Source of the DNA: Sporothrix humicola
Taxonomy: Eukaryota; Ascomycota; Sordariomycetes; Ophiostomatales; Ophiostomataceae
Length of the DNA stretch: 64,000 nt
Assembly: GCA_021396245.1 (NCBI GenBank)
Contig: WNYE01000002.1
Coordinates: 124,001 to 188,000 of the forward strand
Direction of reading: 5' to 3'
Every line of letters starts with the position of its first letter. Position 1 is the stretch's first letter. This document shows positions 43,901-57,669 of this stretch, piece by piece. Made by a program: the position numbers and the translations under genes. The notes below the pieces were generated by a model. It did no database searches. It was not told the DNA's origin and worked only from the letters and a program-made list of their open reading frames with translations.

Positions 43901-46900
43901 TCGCCTCCGGGGAAGTGCTTGGAGGTTGTTTGAGTCCTGTTGGATATCTCGGATGCTATCACAGAAGAGAAGAAGGCTTCGCTGGTCACATGATGGTTCG
44001 TAGAAAAGTACTTTCTTCGACCCTTGTTTTTTTAGGGGCCCTGGGGTACTTTTTTTTAGGCAGTCTCGGGCTTCGCCCTCTCGGAGTGCGTGTGTGATAG
44101 TGGGAATAGTCCGCATAGCGTGTGTAGCGTGTGTAGTGCTTTGTAGTGCCCGCAAGCGTGTACGAAGCGTGGGCTGCCTCGAGCTGAAAAGAGAGAGGGA
44201 CTGGGACAAGCGAAAATGGCTCGCCGGCCAGCGGACACCAGCCACACGCGTATTCCGGCGACCGAGGGACATTTTAGATTAGACGGCATGACGCTGTGGC
44301 GTTTTTGCGTTTTCGCGGTCTTTCATAGGAAATACAGCGGGCTTGGGCCTTTGGTTTTAGGCCCGGACGAGTAACTAGCTGGAGGAAAGCGGCGGTAGGG
44401 CCGGCCTGGCACAGCTTTCACAATCACACCACAACACCACCAACTGAGACAACACCGAGAAGCGAAGGCACTATTAGCACTATTAGGCCCGCCAGCAACA
44501 AAGAACAAAGAAAATGTGCATACAGACAGAAAAGACAGACAAATGCCCAGAGGCCTAGAAATGTCTAGAGATCACCAGTCCGGAATAGGGCAACTTGTCG
44601 TCGGCGTCCTTGTGAGTTTAGGCTTCTCGTAAAGCCGTCAGTAAAAAGGGTTTGACAGTTTTGGCAGATGCCGTGACAAATACCGTCTGTAGTCTCTTAC
44701 AAGCCCACTCACACCTCACGGCGAGCTTGCGGTCTCCTATTTTGATCGGCTCCGATGGGTCTGGTCACTGGTGCGCAATTGACGGCTTCGGCGACCACCA
44801 TTACGACGTCTTACTGTTGGTGCTGTGGCTCTTGCCTTTTTTTCTTCTTCTCGGACTTTTCTCCTTGCTTTTACATGATGCTCCATTGAGGCAAGAACAC
44901 CTCGTAAACTGTAACGAATAGCAGGAGCGAATGACAACCAATGGAGAGAGACCCTCTTTCTTCACTGCACCTTCCTGCAGGTCCGACCATCGCTATTCGT
45001 CTTCTTGCCCTGGGATTGGTCTGCCAGTCTCCTTTTCTTCGCATTGACTTCTGCACCTCTGCAAGCCTCGTAGCCTATCTTCTTTTGTCTATTTGTTCTC
45101 TCCACCTAGACTGCATTCGCTCTCGTGTAGATTTTATCTCCAGCCACCAAAACAAAAACAACTACGTCACTGTCAGCTCGTGAAGACCGAGCGTATGCAC
45201 TCTTCACGAACGTCCTTGTTCTCTCCATTGTCTTGGAAACTCCACACATTTGCCATTGCCAACAATCGCCAGCATCATCACCTTTGACTTCTGACCATCG
45301 TCTTCCCTCTCAATGTTACTCAGGTTTTATTCGAAAGGCATGCCAAGAAGGTGCCTTTCGTCTCGGTCAGACCAGGCTACGGCGATGGCCGTACGACATA
45401 CGCGGATTGCAAGTACTGATTGTGCAAAATATGCACAAAAGGTACAAAGAAGGACAAAGACGGCTATGTCGTATCACGCCCAAGGGCAAGGTGAAGTACG
45501 GAGTACGGAGGAGTGAAATGCTCAGTAGCACGTCGTCCTCGAGATTGGTCCCCACAGAAAAGTTCGCCTCCAGATCAAAATGAAAATGGCCCCCGGCAAA
45601 TCCACAAAAAACCACATGGCAACACCAGTCCTCACCTCAGTCCTTCTGACCTCCTTGACCTCCCAAACCTCAAACGACCCTCCCAGTCCCTCTCGGCCCC
45701 GTTCTGTCACATCGGGCCCTGGAGTCTTTTGTCGGTGTCTGCTGGTGCGTCCTTGAGATGAAAATGGGGCATTCGGAATTCCTCAATGGTACTTTTGTGT
45801 CTTTGCGCCCAGACGCCGTTATGGCATTCTCTGGACTATGGAGCGAGTCCTTGTCTTTGTCCCTTTTTCCTCTTTCAGCCACTTTTTCAATGTCACATTT
45901 TTTGACGTCGCAGTCTCAAGCTCATGGTACTTTTGACGTTGCAGTGCTATTTTGACTACAACGGTAGTCCTCCGTCTTTTATTGTTTTTATTTTCCTTAT
46001 TATTTATTTACACACTGGTCTTTTCTTTCTTCTTTTCTCCGTGGCAAGTCCTGGCAGGCACGACAGGGATGCAACATGATCCCTGCAAGAACAAAAATGG
46101 AAGGGAAAAAGAAGAGAAAAAGAAAAACGAGGCGACTTGAGAGTATCCACTTGTCTTCCTGTACCCCTGTCGCCAGTTAAGAAAGGTACGAATGCCACTC
46201 AGGCACAGGAACAGACTGCGATTTTAGATTGAGATTTAGGCACAGGAACAAGAATAGGGAGAGGCGACATGAAGACAAGGAGTGCCCCTGAAAGCCTGAA
46301 AGTCTGAACTCTAGTTCTCTAATCGGTCCATTGGCTGTGGCGACTGCAGCACAGCACTGCACAGCACGGATTTGGAAACAACGGCTGTCCAATTGCTGTA
46401 CGACGCAACAGGCAGGCACGAGGCGCACGAGGACGTAGGAGGCGTAGTTGCACGAATTCGCCATTCAATTGGGGCCCTTCAATTGCAGGGGCAGGAGAGA
46501 AGGACAGCCAGACAGCGATGTGAAAGGAAGAGAGAAAGAAAGAGCCATCCTCCACCCACATGGACATAAAAGTGGAACCCGGCTTCCCGGTGCGTGGGCT
46601 AATCTGTCCAAGATTGCGCGCTAACGCCGTATTTCAGATCGGAAAGAGGAAAGGGGAAAGGGGAAATTGGGCAAATGCGCTGATGCACTGATGCAGTTGG
46701 GGGACCTCAGCATGGAAGGAGAGCTGAACGTGGCTGCATCGCTGCGTGGGAAACCGCCGCTATCAAAGAAGTACCCGTACAGCAGTCAATTATGACAGGA
46801 GCTGACAGAGATAACCGGCAAAAATGATAAAAAGACAAAAGCGACAAAATGGAAGGAGCGAGCCTCAGTAAGGCTGCTGACCATCACTTTAAAGACGCAC

Positions 46901-49900
46901 GCACACACGCAAACCGGAGTTACGATCTCATCAATACGAGTACGACGTGCGGGAGGTGAGAACTGGTCCTTTTGTGCATGCGAAATGCCCTCACAATTAC
47001 TTTGTAGGCTCGGCAGATTACACAGGCATGTTTTGCGGGCAACATTGTGGACAACAGAATGCAGACTACAACTGCAGCTGCGAATTTCGACACGCACGCG
47101 TGCATGTTGTTAGGCCCACGATCAATGGCCCTTGAACCTTGCCCTATTTCGTTATGAGAGGACAATCAGTGGGCAGCAGTGGGCAACGGTGGACAGGTTA
47201 CCGTCGTAGTGCCCGTTACTCTGGTATATTATGTCGTATGTCGACGGGTTTTAGTGTGCACCCTATTTCATGCGAGGCACTTGGAAGGAGAGAGTGCAAT
47301 CTCGAAATCTGCAAATCTCTCCAAATCTGCCTCTGAGCCTATCCTAGGCTTGCGAGCTACAGCATGCGAGGTATTTCCGATGGATTATGTCTAAAGTCGA
47401 CCGGAGAATCAGGTACGAGTATTCCCGTGTTACTGGGACATGGTAACACGAAATTCAAGGTTCTGAAAGGCTCACAGTGAGTATTGTGTAGGCCAAAGAA
47501 AGTTCAGGGTCCAATCCAATGACAGGCCTTCTGGCGTCATTCACGAATTTGGATTTTGTTACGACATATTACAGCCAAACAAAACGAGGCGACGTGGGCG
47601 AGTGGGGATGATACAGGGGATACTTTTGATGGAACTGCTGCTTTTTCTAGGATCCAATCGCATCCCAATCTGTAATTTGAGATTCTGGGATTGCTGCGAC
47701 GCTCAGCTCCCTTTGACAAAATAAAAGTCAGGCGGGCCCAACAAGACTAGCAAATAGTGGCAGGGCGTTTTGGTGGAAATACCAATCGACAAAAATGACA
47801 ATTGACAGGCAGGCGACATTCTGATAGAAAATATGGACAAAAGAATGGGGACAAAAGTAACTTGAGCTTTCTTTTTGTCATGTTCTTGTACTGTGTAAGC
47901 TGGTTACTGATGCTTGTTAGATCTTTGTCGTGTTGAACATCTTCAAGTACACCAAGATACATTCTGCATGACAGTACCTGATGAATGCAGACGAAGAAAA
48001 GGAGACAAGTAGAATAATTGGACAAAGAGACCGTCTGTACCGAAAGACGAGAAGAAAAGAAGTCGTTAGGAAGCAGTCATCCGGATTGTAGATGCACTAA
48101 TACCACAAATAAAGGGGAATGCTTCAACAAAGTTGATACACCGATCTTGGTCACATCTTGGTCACTTCTTGTCACTTCTCAGTAACAATATCAGTAACAA
48201 AAGACAAAAGGAATTGGTGTGGCACGCTGCCGGGCGAGCCAATTTGCCGGGATGAGGATGGGCACAGAGACGCCTTGGGAAGGAAAGGCGGTGGTGAAGA
48301 ATAAAGGGTGCGTAGCTGACAAAAAGTGTACTTATACACAGTATTACTCCGTAGACTACAGGCCAAAAGCAATAATGACGGAAGAGGAAATGGCAGAGCA
48401 GCCAAGACGAATCGACCCGCGCACAAACACAACCATCAACTGAGACATTCGGCCGGGACTAGGCTGAGGGCGGAGAAAAAACGCAGAAGGAAGAATAGAG
48501 AAAGGGGGAGAACAATAAGGAACGAGAAGGCAAGATACTTGGAAGTGGCTGTATTCAATAACGATACGCTTGAGGCCGTAAGGGAGCTTGACGAAGCAAG
48601 GAAGAAGGACATCAAATATCGAATATCGAATCGAGAAAAGTGATGGCGGATGTCGCCAAAACCAGAGGCAGCCTTCTCTTCTGTGCGGAGATTGGAGGAC
48701 AGGCTTTGGGGCAAGATTGGGCAAGATTTTGTAAGGGAGACGCAGACGAATAACACGAAAAAGTGCCTGCATGCCCGCATTGGGTATTGTGCATGCATTG
48801 GCTTGGAGGCCGTGCATTGTTTGGTCTTTTTGGTGTCGTGTAATGCTTTTGGAGTTTGTTCGGTGTTTTGGCTGTTGCGACCTGTAGCCCAATCAATTGG
48901 TGGAGATGCGAGTGGAAGGCTGTGGCTGTCTTCCATGACAGTACTGACGGACAAGGCACTCACTGCTCCGTGCAGCGAATCCCATCGGCGGTGCTTCATC
49001 GGACGGTGCATCGAAATCAAACAATCAATGATCAATAATCAGTGCATCAGTGCATCAGTGCGGTTGGTGCTGCCAGGATCAGTGCACACCCGATCCCATG
49101 GCCAAAATTAAGAGAATTACGCAGCAGAGAATAAACCAACGGTCGCCTCGTCTTACTCCGGAATTAAAATGTATGTATACACACTGCAGGGCAGAGCACG
49201 CCCGATACTCCTTCCGTTGGATCGATCACGAGGGAGATTGAGGAGGAATCAAACAATAGATGGAGAAGACAAGAGGAAAACAGAAATCCTTCCGGGACGC
49301 CCGTTGGTATTTTGTGTCCTTGCTTTCAGTCATCCTTGTCTACCACGCATTAATTACGAGTCGTTTGTGCAACGATCCTCCATACGACACCCAAGGACAA
49401 GATGACTGGAAAATACTACTCACGAATAGGTCGTAAGAACACCCACAAACTCGGCATTCAATATTCGTCATGGGCGATGAGGCAGATCAAATCCCGTGGG
49501 CAATAAAAAAATAAAAAGATCTTGAGAACAATGATCTTGTGAACGACGACCCCCCACAAAGCCAAAACCAAAATATCCCTTGATTGCTGCTAATTTGTCC
49601 CAGCAGCTCGGTGCGAGCCAACGGGCAGGCAAAGGCGAGTATAAACGAAAGTGAAAAAGAGAAAAAGATGCGATTCGATGATAGAACCAACAGGAACAGG
49701 AAACACAGAAAATAGCCTCACTTTTCGTCTATAGTATCCCTACAGTCGGGTCAGATGGTGGCATTTTTTTATTGTTGGAAAAAAGGAAGAAAAGAAGAGC
49801 CAACGGTTTTGTCCCAATCGGGAAACTACTTCGTCTTGACAAAAGCCATTTCGGTGTAAGAGATGGATGGCGAGGCTCTGCTATGTATTACTCTGTATCT

Positions 49901-52900
49901 CTTCTGTTGGCGGGGGACTTCCATATTCTGTCTTACTTTTGCTGCTTCGGCTCTTTTTTGCCTTTTACCTTTTCACGTTTGGCCTCTTTCGTCGTTTTAA
50001 AACGTTTAGAACCAACAGACATTCGACAATTCCAACGGAGGACGGAGAGGTGTGGTAAGAAAGGGGAGAAATAATGAAAAGGAAGGGTGCAAAGGGTGCA
50101 CAGAGAGTGAACAGTGGAGAGGCTAAGCAGCTCTTCCCGAAGAGGTACACGCGGCGTTGGGTGTTAAAATGTGAAAACAAAAACGAAACGTAGAGAAATG
50201 GGCAAAATACGTCTCGAGGTGGACAAACGACTTTGGCCAGTTATATGTGCGCAATGCAGAATTGTATCAATATGTACGGAATATCCCGTCTCCTTCCAAA
50301 AAGAAAAGGCTAAGAGGGAATCGATCTCACTTTTGTATAGACGGTACCTGTAATTCATAAGTTCGTTGTATTAATACTGTATTTGCTGCATTCAATAGGC
50401 GGGGTATCTCAAAATCTCGAATCTAGATCGACACATATTTTCCCTCGCCAAAAATGACGAAGCAAGGAGAATAGTAGGGAGGACAGAAAAGAGAAAACAT
50501 CAATTAAATCAAATGAAAACAAAGAGGCTCTCAAGAAATGTGGAATTATGAAATACGAAACGCGAAGCACGGAGCCGCCAATTATGGAGAGATAATGTAG
50601 AGTGTACGAGTCGTACAAGGTACAAGTTACTCGCGCAATGATCGGATCGAACAGATCAATAGATCGAAAAAGATCGAATGAGAAAAGGCGAGATCTTTTG
50701 TCGGAGGGCAACCCCGACACAAAAGCTACAGCCGGAGCCAAATAATTACATAGCGAAATAGGCCCAAGCCGTGTAAATACATCCAGAAAGGGATATGGAT
50801 GTAGGCAGCAGACTAAAAGGGAAGACCAACAGTCACAGCCTTGCAACACGAGTACGAAATAAGAGAAGAGAGAAGAGAGAAAGGTGGGGAGGGAAAGGGA
50901 GACGCAACATGAGATGGGGACGGAGGAGGTGGAAAATGCCCTATTGGCCATTTGGCGATCGAGACGAGGCCATCTCATGTAACAGAATGAGAAAATAAAA
51001 GGATAAAAAAAAACAAAAGTACCAACCCTCGCTCTCGCTTTCCCCTTTCCACCCCAAGTGTCCTTTTAACCCAGTTTGGGGCGCAAGAAAAGGAAACCAA
51101 AAGCTACAAAGCCACGCGGAAAGGTGACCAAAAACGGGAAGAGATACGATGGTGGCATACCTTTTTGAAAAAGAAAGGCTTGGGAGAACAACGTTAAAAT
51201 AGAAAGGACCTCGCCAAGTTCTCCACGCAGTAGAACGTAGTTGGGAATGGAAAAGAACAAAATAACAAAAACCGTTGGTTCAGCTGGGCTGAACACCTTT
51301 GCCGAATGTTGAAAGTGCATTAGATTTTGAGATTTGAGATCATCGGATGTCGCTGTCAAGATATCCACATCGGGACCATGTTTCGCGAATGTCTAGATGT
51401 CATTAATGTTTGTTAATAAAGATATCGACATCGATAACGATATCGGTTCGATGTCCATTCGACATCTCGACTCCCCGCCATACCCGATAATCGACCATCG
51501 ATAGACCGTTACAGTAAACCATTAATATACTTCCACATCCCATCGTTGTAAGCAAGCGAAGGCGAACCAGGGAAACCCTCGCGGCACCCGGTCCCGTCCT
51601 TTCCTCTTTTCATCTTCCCCTTGCCCCTAACCTTTCCTTTCCTCCCGGCAAGGAGCCCCGAAGGGTGGCTAGACTAAGATGGGCGACGGTGGAAAAATGG
51701 GACAAACGGTCTCGACGTTAAGAGGACGGTAGAAGATCAACCGGACAAAGTTGAGGGTCAAAAAGAAGAAAAATCTAAAATCTAAAAAACTAAAACTAAA
51801 ACTAAAAACGAAACGGCCGCTTTGCCGCGCACGGCGTCGGTCTGCGGAAGCGGGCTGCCCAGGCGGACAAGTGCAGAAATGTACACGGTAGAATGCAAAA
51901 GAATGCACACCGAAAAAATCTTCTTGTCACGTCCCTTTTTTTACTGAAGATTTGGATTCACATGTGAAGGTTTAGGGAGTTGATGTGCAGGTTTCTAGGC
52001 GTTACTTTTAACTGTTTTTCCATTTCGTGCTTCGTCGTTTGTCGTCTGCCGGCATCGTTGCTGTTGAAGTCGTTTCATTTTCTCTCTACTTGCGCCTCTA
52101 CCTGCGCCTCGAAAACACAAATCATTGTCATTGTAAAAGTTCCATCATCTACATCGTAAGATACTCTCGTCTTTGTCTCTAGCCAAGTCTTGGCTGTAAA
52201 TGTTTTTCTTTTTGTTATGTTCTTTTTCCTCGCGTTGCCCGTATTATATCGTAAGGCGAGAACGTTGCATTTTTTGCACTTTGTGAGCTTGATATTTTCC
52301 TGCATTTTCGTCAGTCTCCCGCCTCACCTTTTACCTCCGTCTTCCGATATTCGGCATCCAACTTACCTTTCCCTGTAAGGCTGCTAGTCACGCGATGTGC
52401 AAAAAGGCGTTGTAAACCGTTGCCGTTGAAAGTGTGCAATGGCCGTGAATTATGGAATTATGGAATTATTGAATAACAATAGCACCCAATAGTACTGTAT
52501 ATTTTTAGACATTGTCAGCGTATCAATTTTGGCCGACTGCAGGCTGCAGAGGCGGGCGCAGGACATGATTTGAAACTTGGACTACTGTACGGACGCAGTC
52601 TCACAGTCTGGTGGATGGAGACTGAGACGAATACAACAATACAACAATAATATGACTGTAATTGACTGCAATTGACTGGGGACTGGCTCCAGCGAGCTGC
52701 AGCATCTGCAGTATCGTGTGTTCACAGCAAGGCGCAGGCTGCAGGGAGGGCAAAAGGAGGGCCAAAAGGAGGGAGAAGTCTAGGAAGGAGACTCCTGTTC
52801 CTGCGGAGCTAACGCAAGAACAGCAAAAACAAGGCATTTTCGAAACTATTACGATGATGTGTGCTTGGAAAAAGTAAAAGAAAAAGGCAAATGCAAGGTG

Positions 52901-55900
52901 TTGACTGGTCGAGACTTTAAAAGACTGGCCGCAACGATATCGCCACGAGAAGCCTTAGTTTCTGCAGGGAGTCAAGAGACAGAAGAAAAAGAAAGAGGAG
53001 GGCATACAATCAAACAATGTACGCAGCAGCACGAATATGCATGCGGGCGAAGCGCATGACGGCGACATTCTGTACAAAGTCGGCAGTCATTTTGAGAAAG
53101 AAGTGAGGGCGGGAAAAAGAAAAGCAAGGAAAATATAGAAAAATGATGGAAAGGGGAAAACGGAGAAGAAATAAAAACAAAAAGAAAGCAGTAAACAAAA
53201 AAAAAAAAAAACACTCCTTACGCGCACCTTTACATCTGCAATTAAGCAATTAACCATTGGCTGCGATAAGACCATTAGAGTTAGAAATAAAACCAAGATG
53301 AGCGAAAAGTATGGGGAAATAAAAATAAACAATGAAATATAACGGACATCAAAATAGAAGAAAAAAAAACAAGCCCAAATAAAGAAACATCACCGAGAGA
53401 ACAAGCAAGCAGGAGAAAGAAGAAAGCAATTAAAAACAGAGTCAGTATTCACGTCGAACAAACGCCTTTCCGTTTGGATCCTGCGGACGGGCTGGCTACG
53501 TGCGAAGGGAAGAAACGCAAGGACAGAGTCCCGTGTAAATGCAAGGAGAGCGCAGCCTGTAATTTCGCTTTCGAAAATAGTCCGAATGCCGTCACTGTTC
53601 CGTATTTCATTTTCTTCTTTCTTTCACCTTCTGTGTGCGCACGTAAGGGCTCAAGCCATGCGACGGGATGTGATGCGAGGGGCCGCCACAATTATTTCAT
53701 TCCCTGGTGTGAGTGTCGGGCCTGTCCTTCTTTCCTATGTTTGCGACAATATGCACGCCATGTCGCAGCCGATGGAGCAAGGGAGGGAAAATGCAATACA
53801 CACGACACACGACTCACGACACACCGCGACTGGATCAACAAGACAACAGTCGACAACAATTGTAGCCTCTGGACATTTGCTTGGACGAGATCGACCGGAC
53901 CGTTTCTTGCTGTTGTATTCGGGGCTCCCTTCTCTCTTTTCTTTCTTCTTTCTTCTCTTTTCTCTCTCCTCTCTTCTCACTTGTACTTGCAGACGGACCG
54001 GCCTGCGTTACAGCACATGCAACGTCCTTGTGCTGTGCGATGCAATGTGCAGCGCATTTTTGTTTGTTATCGCAGCGTTGCATTTGTCGCAGTTTTTGGA
54101 AGTCATGGGCAGGCGCATGCGTTGTGTGCTCCTGCCTGTTTTCCGTACGGATACTTGATATTGCAGTCCCTCCCTCGCGTCTTCCTTCCGCCGGCCTTCC
54201 TCCCCTTCCGTGACGGAGCGGCATCAAGGCCGGCAGCGACAGTCATTTCGGCCGACGGCCGTTAACTGTCTTGAGCGCGTAGAGAAGTAATACTCAGCAG
54301 TGACTATCTCACATTGCATAGACTGCAGGCACTGCAAAAGGACGCCCAGTCCAGGCTTGTTCCGTACATCAAACAGGCTCTGACGGACGAGACGGAGTAC
54401 TCCGTTTGCAAGGATGACCACCCTTTGTTCCTTCCTATTTTGTCTTGTCTTTTTGTTATTTTGCCCTTGTCCTCTGCTCTTTCCTTCCCTCCCACTCCCT
54501 CCACCCCAGGCTGTCCCACGTGGCACAAAAGCCCGTCCTCCAGAGGCGTGGGCCCTGGGAATGGGCGAGGGTCGAATGGGTGTCCTCAGTACGGAGTACT
54601 ATGGGAAAGGGACAATATTAAACATGCGCAAAAGAGGTCAAATACCTGACAAAAGCACCAGATAGACCGGCTATACCACCACTGACTATAGAAGTATGTA
54701 CTTATCGAGTGGGTGGAGGGGACAATGGCGTTGTTCTTTTTTGCATGATTTGTTCTTTTTGCAAGGTACACAAGTACCTCGTATCGTACTTTGCAACAAA
54801 GAGGAAGGAGGGAGGGAAGGAGAAAAGATGCATCGTAGGCGCAAACAAAGAAGGCACGCGATACAGGACGAGCACATGCGGGTGGTTGCCTCCTTCCGTC
54901 ACAGGGCAGCTGAATTGCAGAGTATCTCCATTTCTGTTTTGTGTTCTTGCCTCTTTCTCTGTCCTCTTGTCTCCTCTCCACTTGCATACTGCGACCAATT
55001 CAATTCAATGGAATCAGAATGACACACTTGTGAACTCGGACAAGACGGACTACGGATTACGGGGCCTACAATTGCAAATACATAGTAGATGCAATAATGC
55101 GGCGGGGAGGCCGGTCTAGAATATCTAGAATACGGGATGCATGCGGAGAGTGGAGAATCGAGAATCAATCGATCTCTCTATTCCCTTTTTGCCCTGTTCC
55201 TTTTACAGTGAGTTTGCCATCCCCAGCCTGCCTTTTCAGCTGCCATGGTCCGACGACGACAAAAGACTGACGAAGACGACGACGTCCTTCTGTGGCTCAG
55301 GCCGGTCTTGTCGGTCATGTGCCCATGTGCCCACTGTAGCTTCTGTAGCTTCGTCAGGGCGCTCACCTGAGCAACTTGCCCCATTTCTTACAAGTCCTCG
55401 TCTTACAGAAGGTCCAGATCTGGACCCTCGAAATACTAGGGCTCTTTTGCTCTTTGTAGAATGCCCACTTTGCGCCGCTAATAAGCAACGACATGACAAG
55501 TCCACGTTCTGGACTTTTAGACCTGGCCTTGTTCTGGTCTGGCATGGTCTGGCATGGTTTGGTTTTGTTCTGGTTCTGGTTCTGGACTGGTCCCTGAGGG
55601 TTTCTGTCAGAAATGGCAGCTTGTCATCCCTTTCAAAGTGCAATTTAGCTTTAGCAATGACAATTCCACAGGACAAAAAAAGGGTTTCTGTAAGCTTTGC
55701 CACGGCGGCCCTTTTTCATCGACAGATTTTCAGATGCTCTTTTGTTGTCCCAGAGTCTTGGCTCTCTAATACGAGGCAGACGCTGAAATTACTGTAAGTT
55801 CAGCGCCTCTTCAGTGGACACGGTCTTGGCTTCGCCTGGCTTGGCCAACCGGGACCGCCCAGGTGACCGAGGCGACTTGGTCGTTTTCTTTGTCACGGCG

Positions 55901-57631
55901 TCGCCAGTCCGCCAATATGCCAATATGCCCCTCCTTGCCTTGCCTTTCCCGTGTAAGTCGACAATTACTGCATCTTGAGTCTTGGCTTTTTGTTGGCCTT
56001 TCTCTGTTTGTCTTTTTGTCTTTTTGCCTCTATGGCGTACCATACGATACACGGATACACGCCAAGTATGCTCGTAAAGGCATCAAACGGAAAATACGCG
56101 TACAAACGGCCTTTGCCGTCTGTTTGTGTTTATATTTGCTTGGCTTTTGCAGGATGCAACTTTGCAAATGTGAACCCTGCAATGTCAAGATACTTGGCAT
56201 CTGTATATTCTGTTTGCCTAAACGGGTGCAACATCAACATCTCTCTTAGACTGCAACAAAACATTACGTGCGATGCAACCAATGCCCAGAAATGTACTCC
56301 GTAGTCACTGAGTGCAACATGCAGGACGAATGTGAGTGAGAAGACATAGAATTCGAAGGATAGAGAAGGGCAGGGAAACAATAACAGTCAGAACAAGGGA
56401 GAAAGGGCAGAGATGCGGAAGGCAGCGCCCGTCGGGCAGGTTGGCTGTTGGCCCGTTGGGTAGCCGTTTGCCGTGTATTGTCTTTGGCTTGTGTCCATAC
56501 ATTGTATACAAATGTTATCTAATGTTATCTTGTGTGTGCTGTAAGTGGAAACCTAACGTCGTGGCACAAACAGAGGCCAGGACATGCTGTACAGCCACAC
56601 GAAGACCAACAGTCTGTACGGAGGACGGAATAGAGAAAACGACAAGACGGCGAGAGACAGGGACATGCATAGTCACCGGTCGTCAGAAAAGCGTCATTCT
56701 ATCGTATTCTCGCATGCTTTGCTGCTTTCATTATTGATTGCATGCCCTGCTTTAAGAGTCACCGCTGAGATGCGTTTGCTGCATTGATACGCCGCCCTGC
56801 AGCTCGCCTCCACGATAATGTAGGTTCAGCCATACACTGTAAATCTAAAATATCTATAAAAAATAGGGCGGAAAAGTGACATGTGCGGTGAGATTTTGGA
56901 ATACGAACAATACAGACGACTCAAAAAAATCCCAACAGGGCGAGCTGAGGCGGTGGCCGTTGTGGCGGCCCGTTACGCTGGCCGTGATGCGCTCCAAGAG
57001 ACAAGAGACGCGGTGAGAATTGCGGCTGTGGCCCTGTTCTCTGACTCTCTGACGTCGGCGACAACGTTGAGGCCTGTTTTCAGGCCGTCAAGCCTCATTT
57101 TGTGTTAAGCGTCACAGACTCCAACTGTTGACCACCTGTAATTTTTGTAAAATCTATTTCTGTTGTTGGCTACCTCCTCATTTTCATGGATTTCTCTGAG
57201 CTGTAACTGGCGGTGTGACTGCAGGCGGCGAGGAGTTCTCCAAACGTTGAGAGCCAACCATTTTTACAAGATTTTCAGAGACCATTGGGTAAGATAAATA
57301 ATGCTGAAAATGAATAACAAATATTGGTTTAGGAGAAAACAGGGTGAGAGCTGAAAAACTGAAAAGACGAAAACAAACTGGGGGTGCATCGCGATATCAA
57401 TTGTTGACGATGCCCGGTCAGGGTCCAATACTTTACAGCGTGCAAAACAGCACAATGTGCCGTTGGCACCAAGGCGACTTATTTACGACATCACTTTTAA
57501 AACAATGCTTTCGGTGTCTTGCTTGAGTCACCACACTTTGTTAAATAACAGCCCAATGCTTCACCTGTGATATGTGTTGGTGACGTCTGTGTTTGCACTT
57601 ACAACACGGGCACATATTTTTAAATGTGCTA

Positions 57632-57669
57632 TTGTGACTGCGACTGTGACTGTAGTTGTGATTGTGATT
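57632..57669. repeat. Degenerate TGTGACTG repeat
   Basis: About six degenerate copies of a TGTGAC/TGTGAT hexamer occur in the gene desert. The array is too diverged to assign a function. Confidence 0.7.

Noticed and set aside
51420..51510. Cluster of ATCGAT/GATATC palindromes, considered as an origin or recombination site
   Set aside because: Short overlapping palindromes with no further structure; no evidence of origin or recombinase function.
53474..54265. 263-codon plus-strand frame
   Set aside because: It lies in a CT-rich block where stops are rare, and a 190-codon frame overlaps it in another phase; neither looks like protein.
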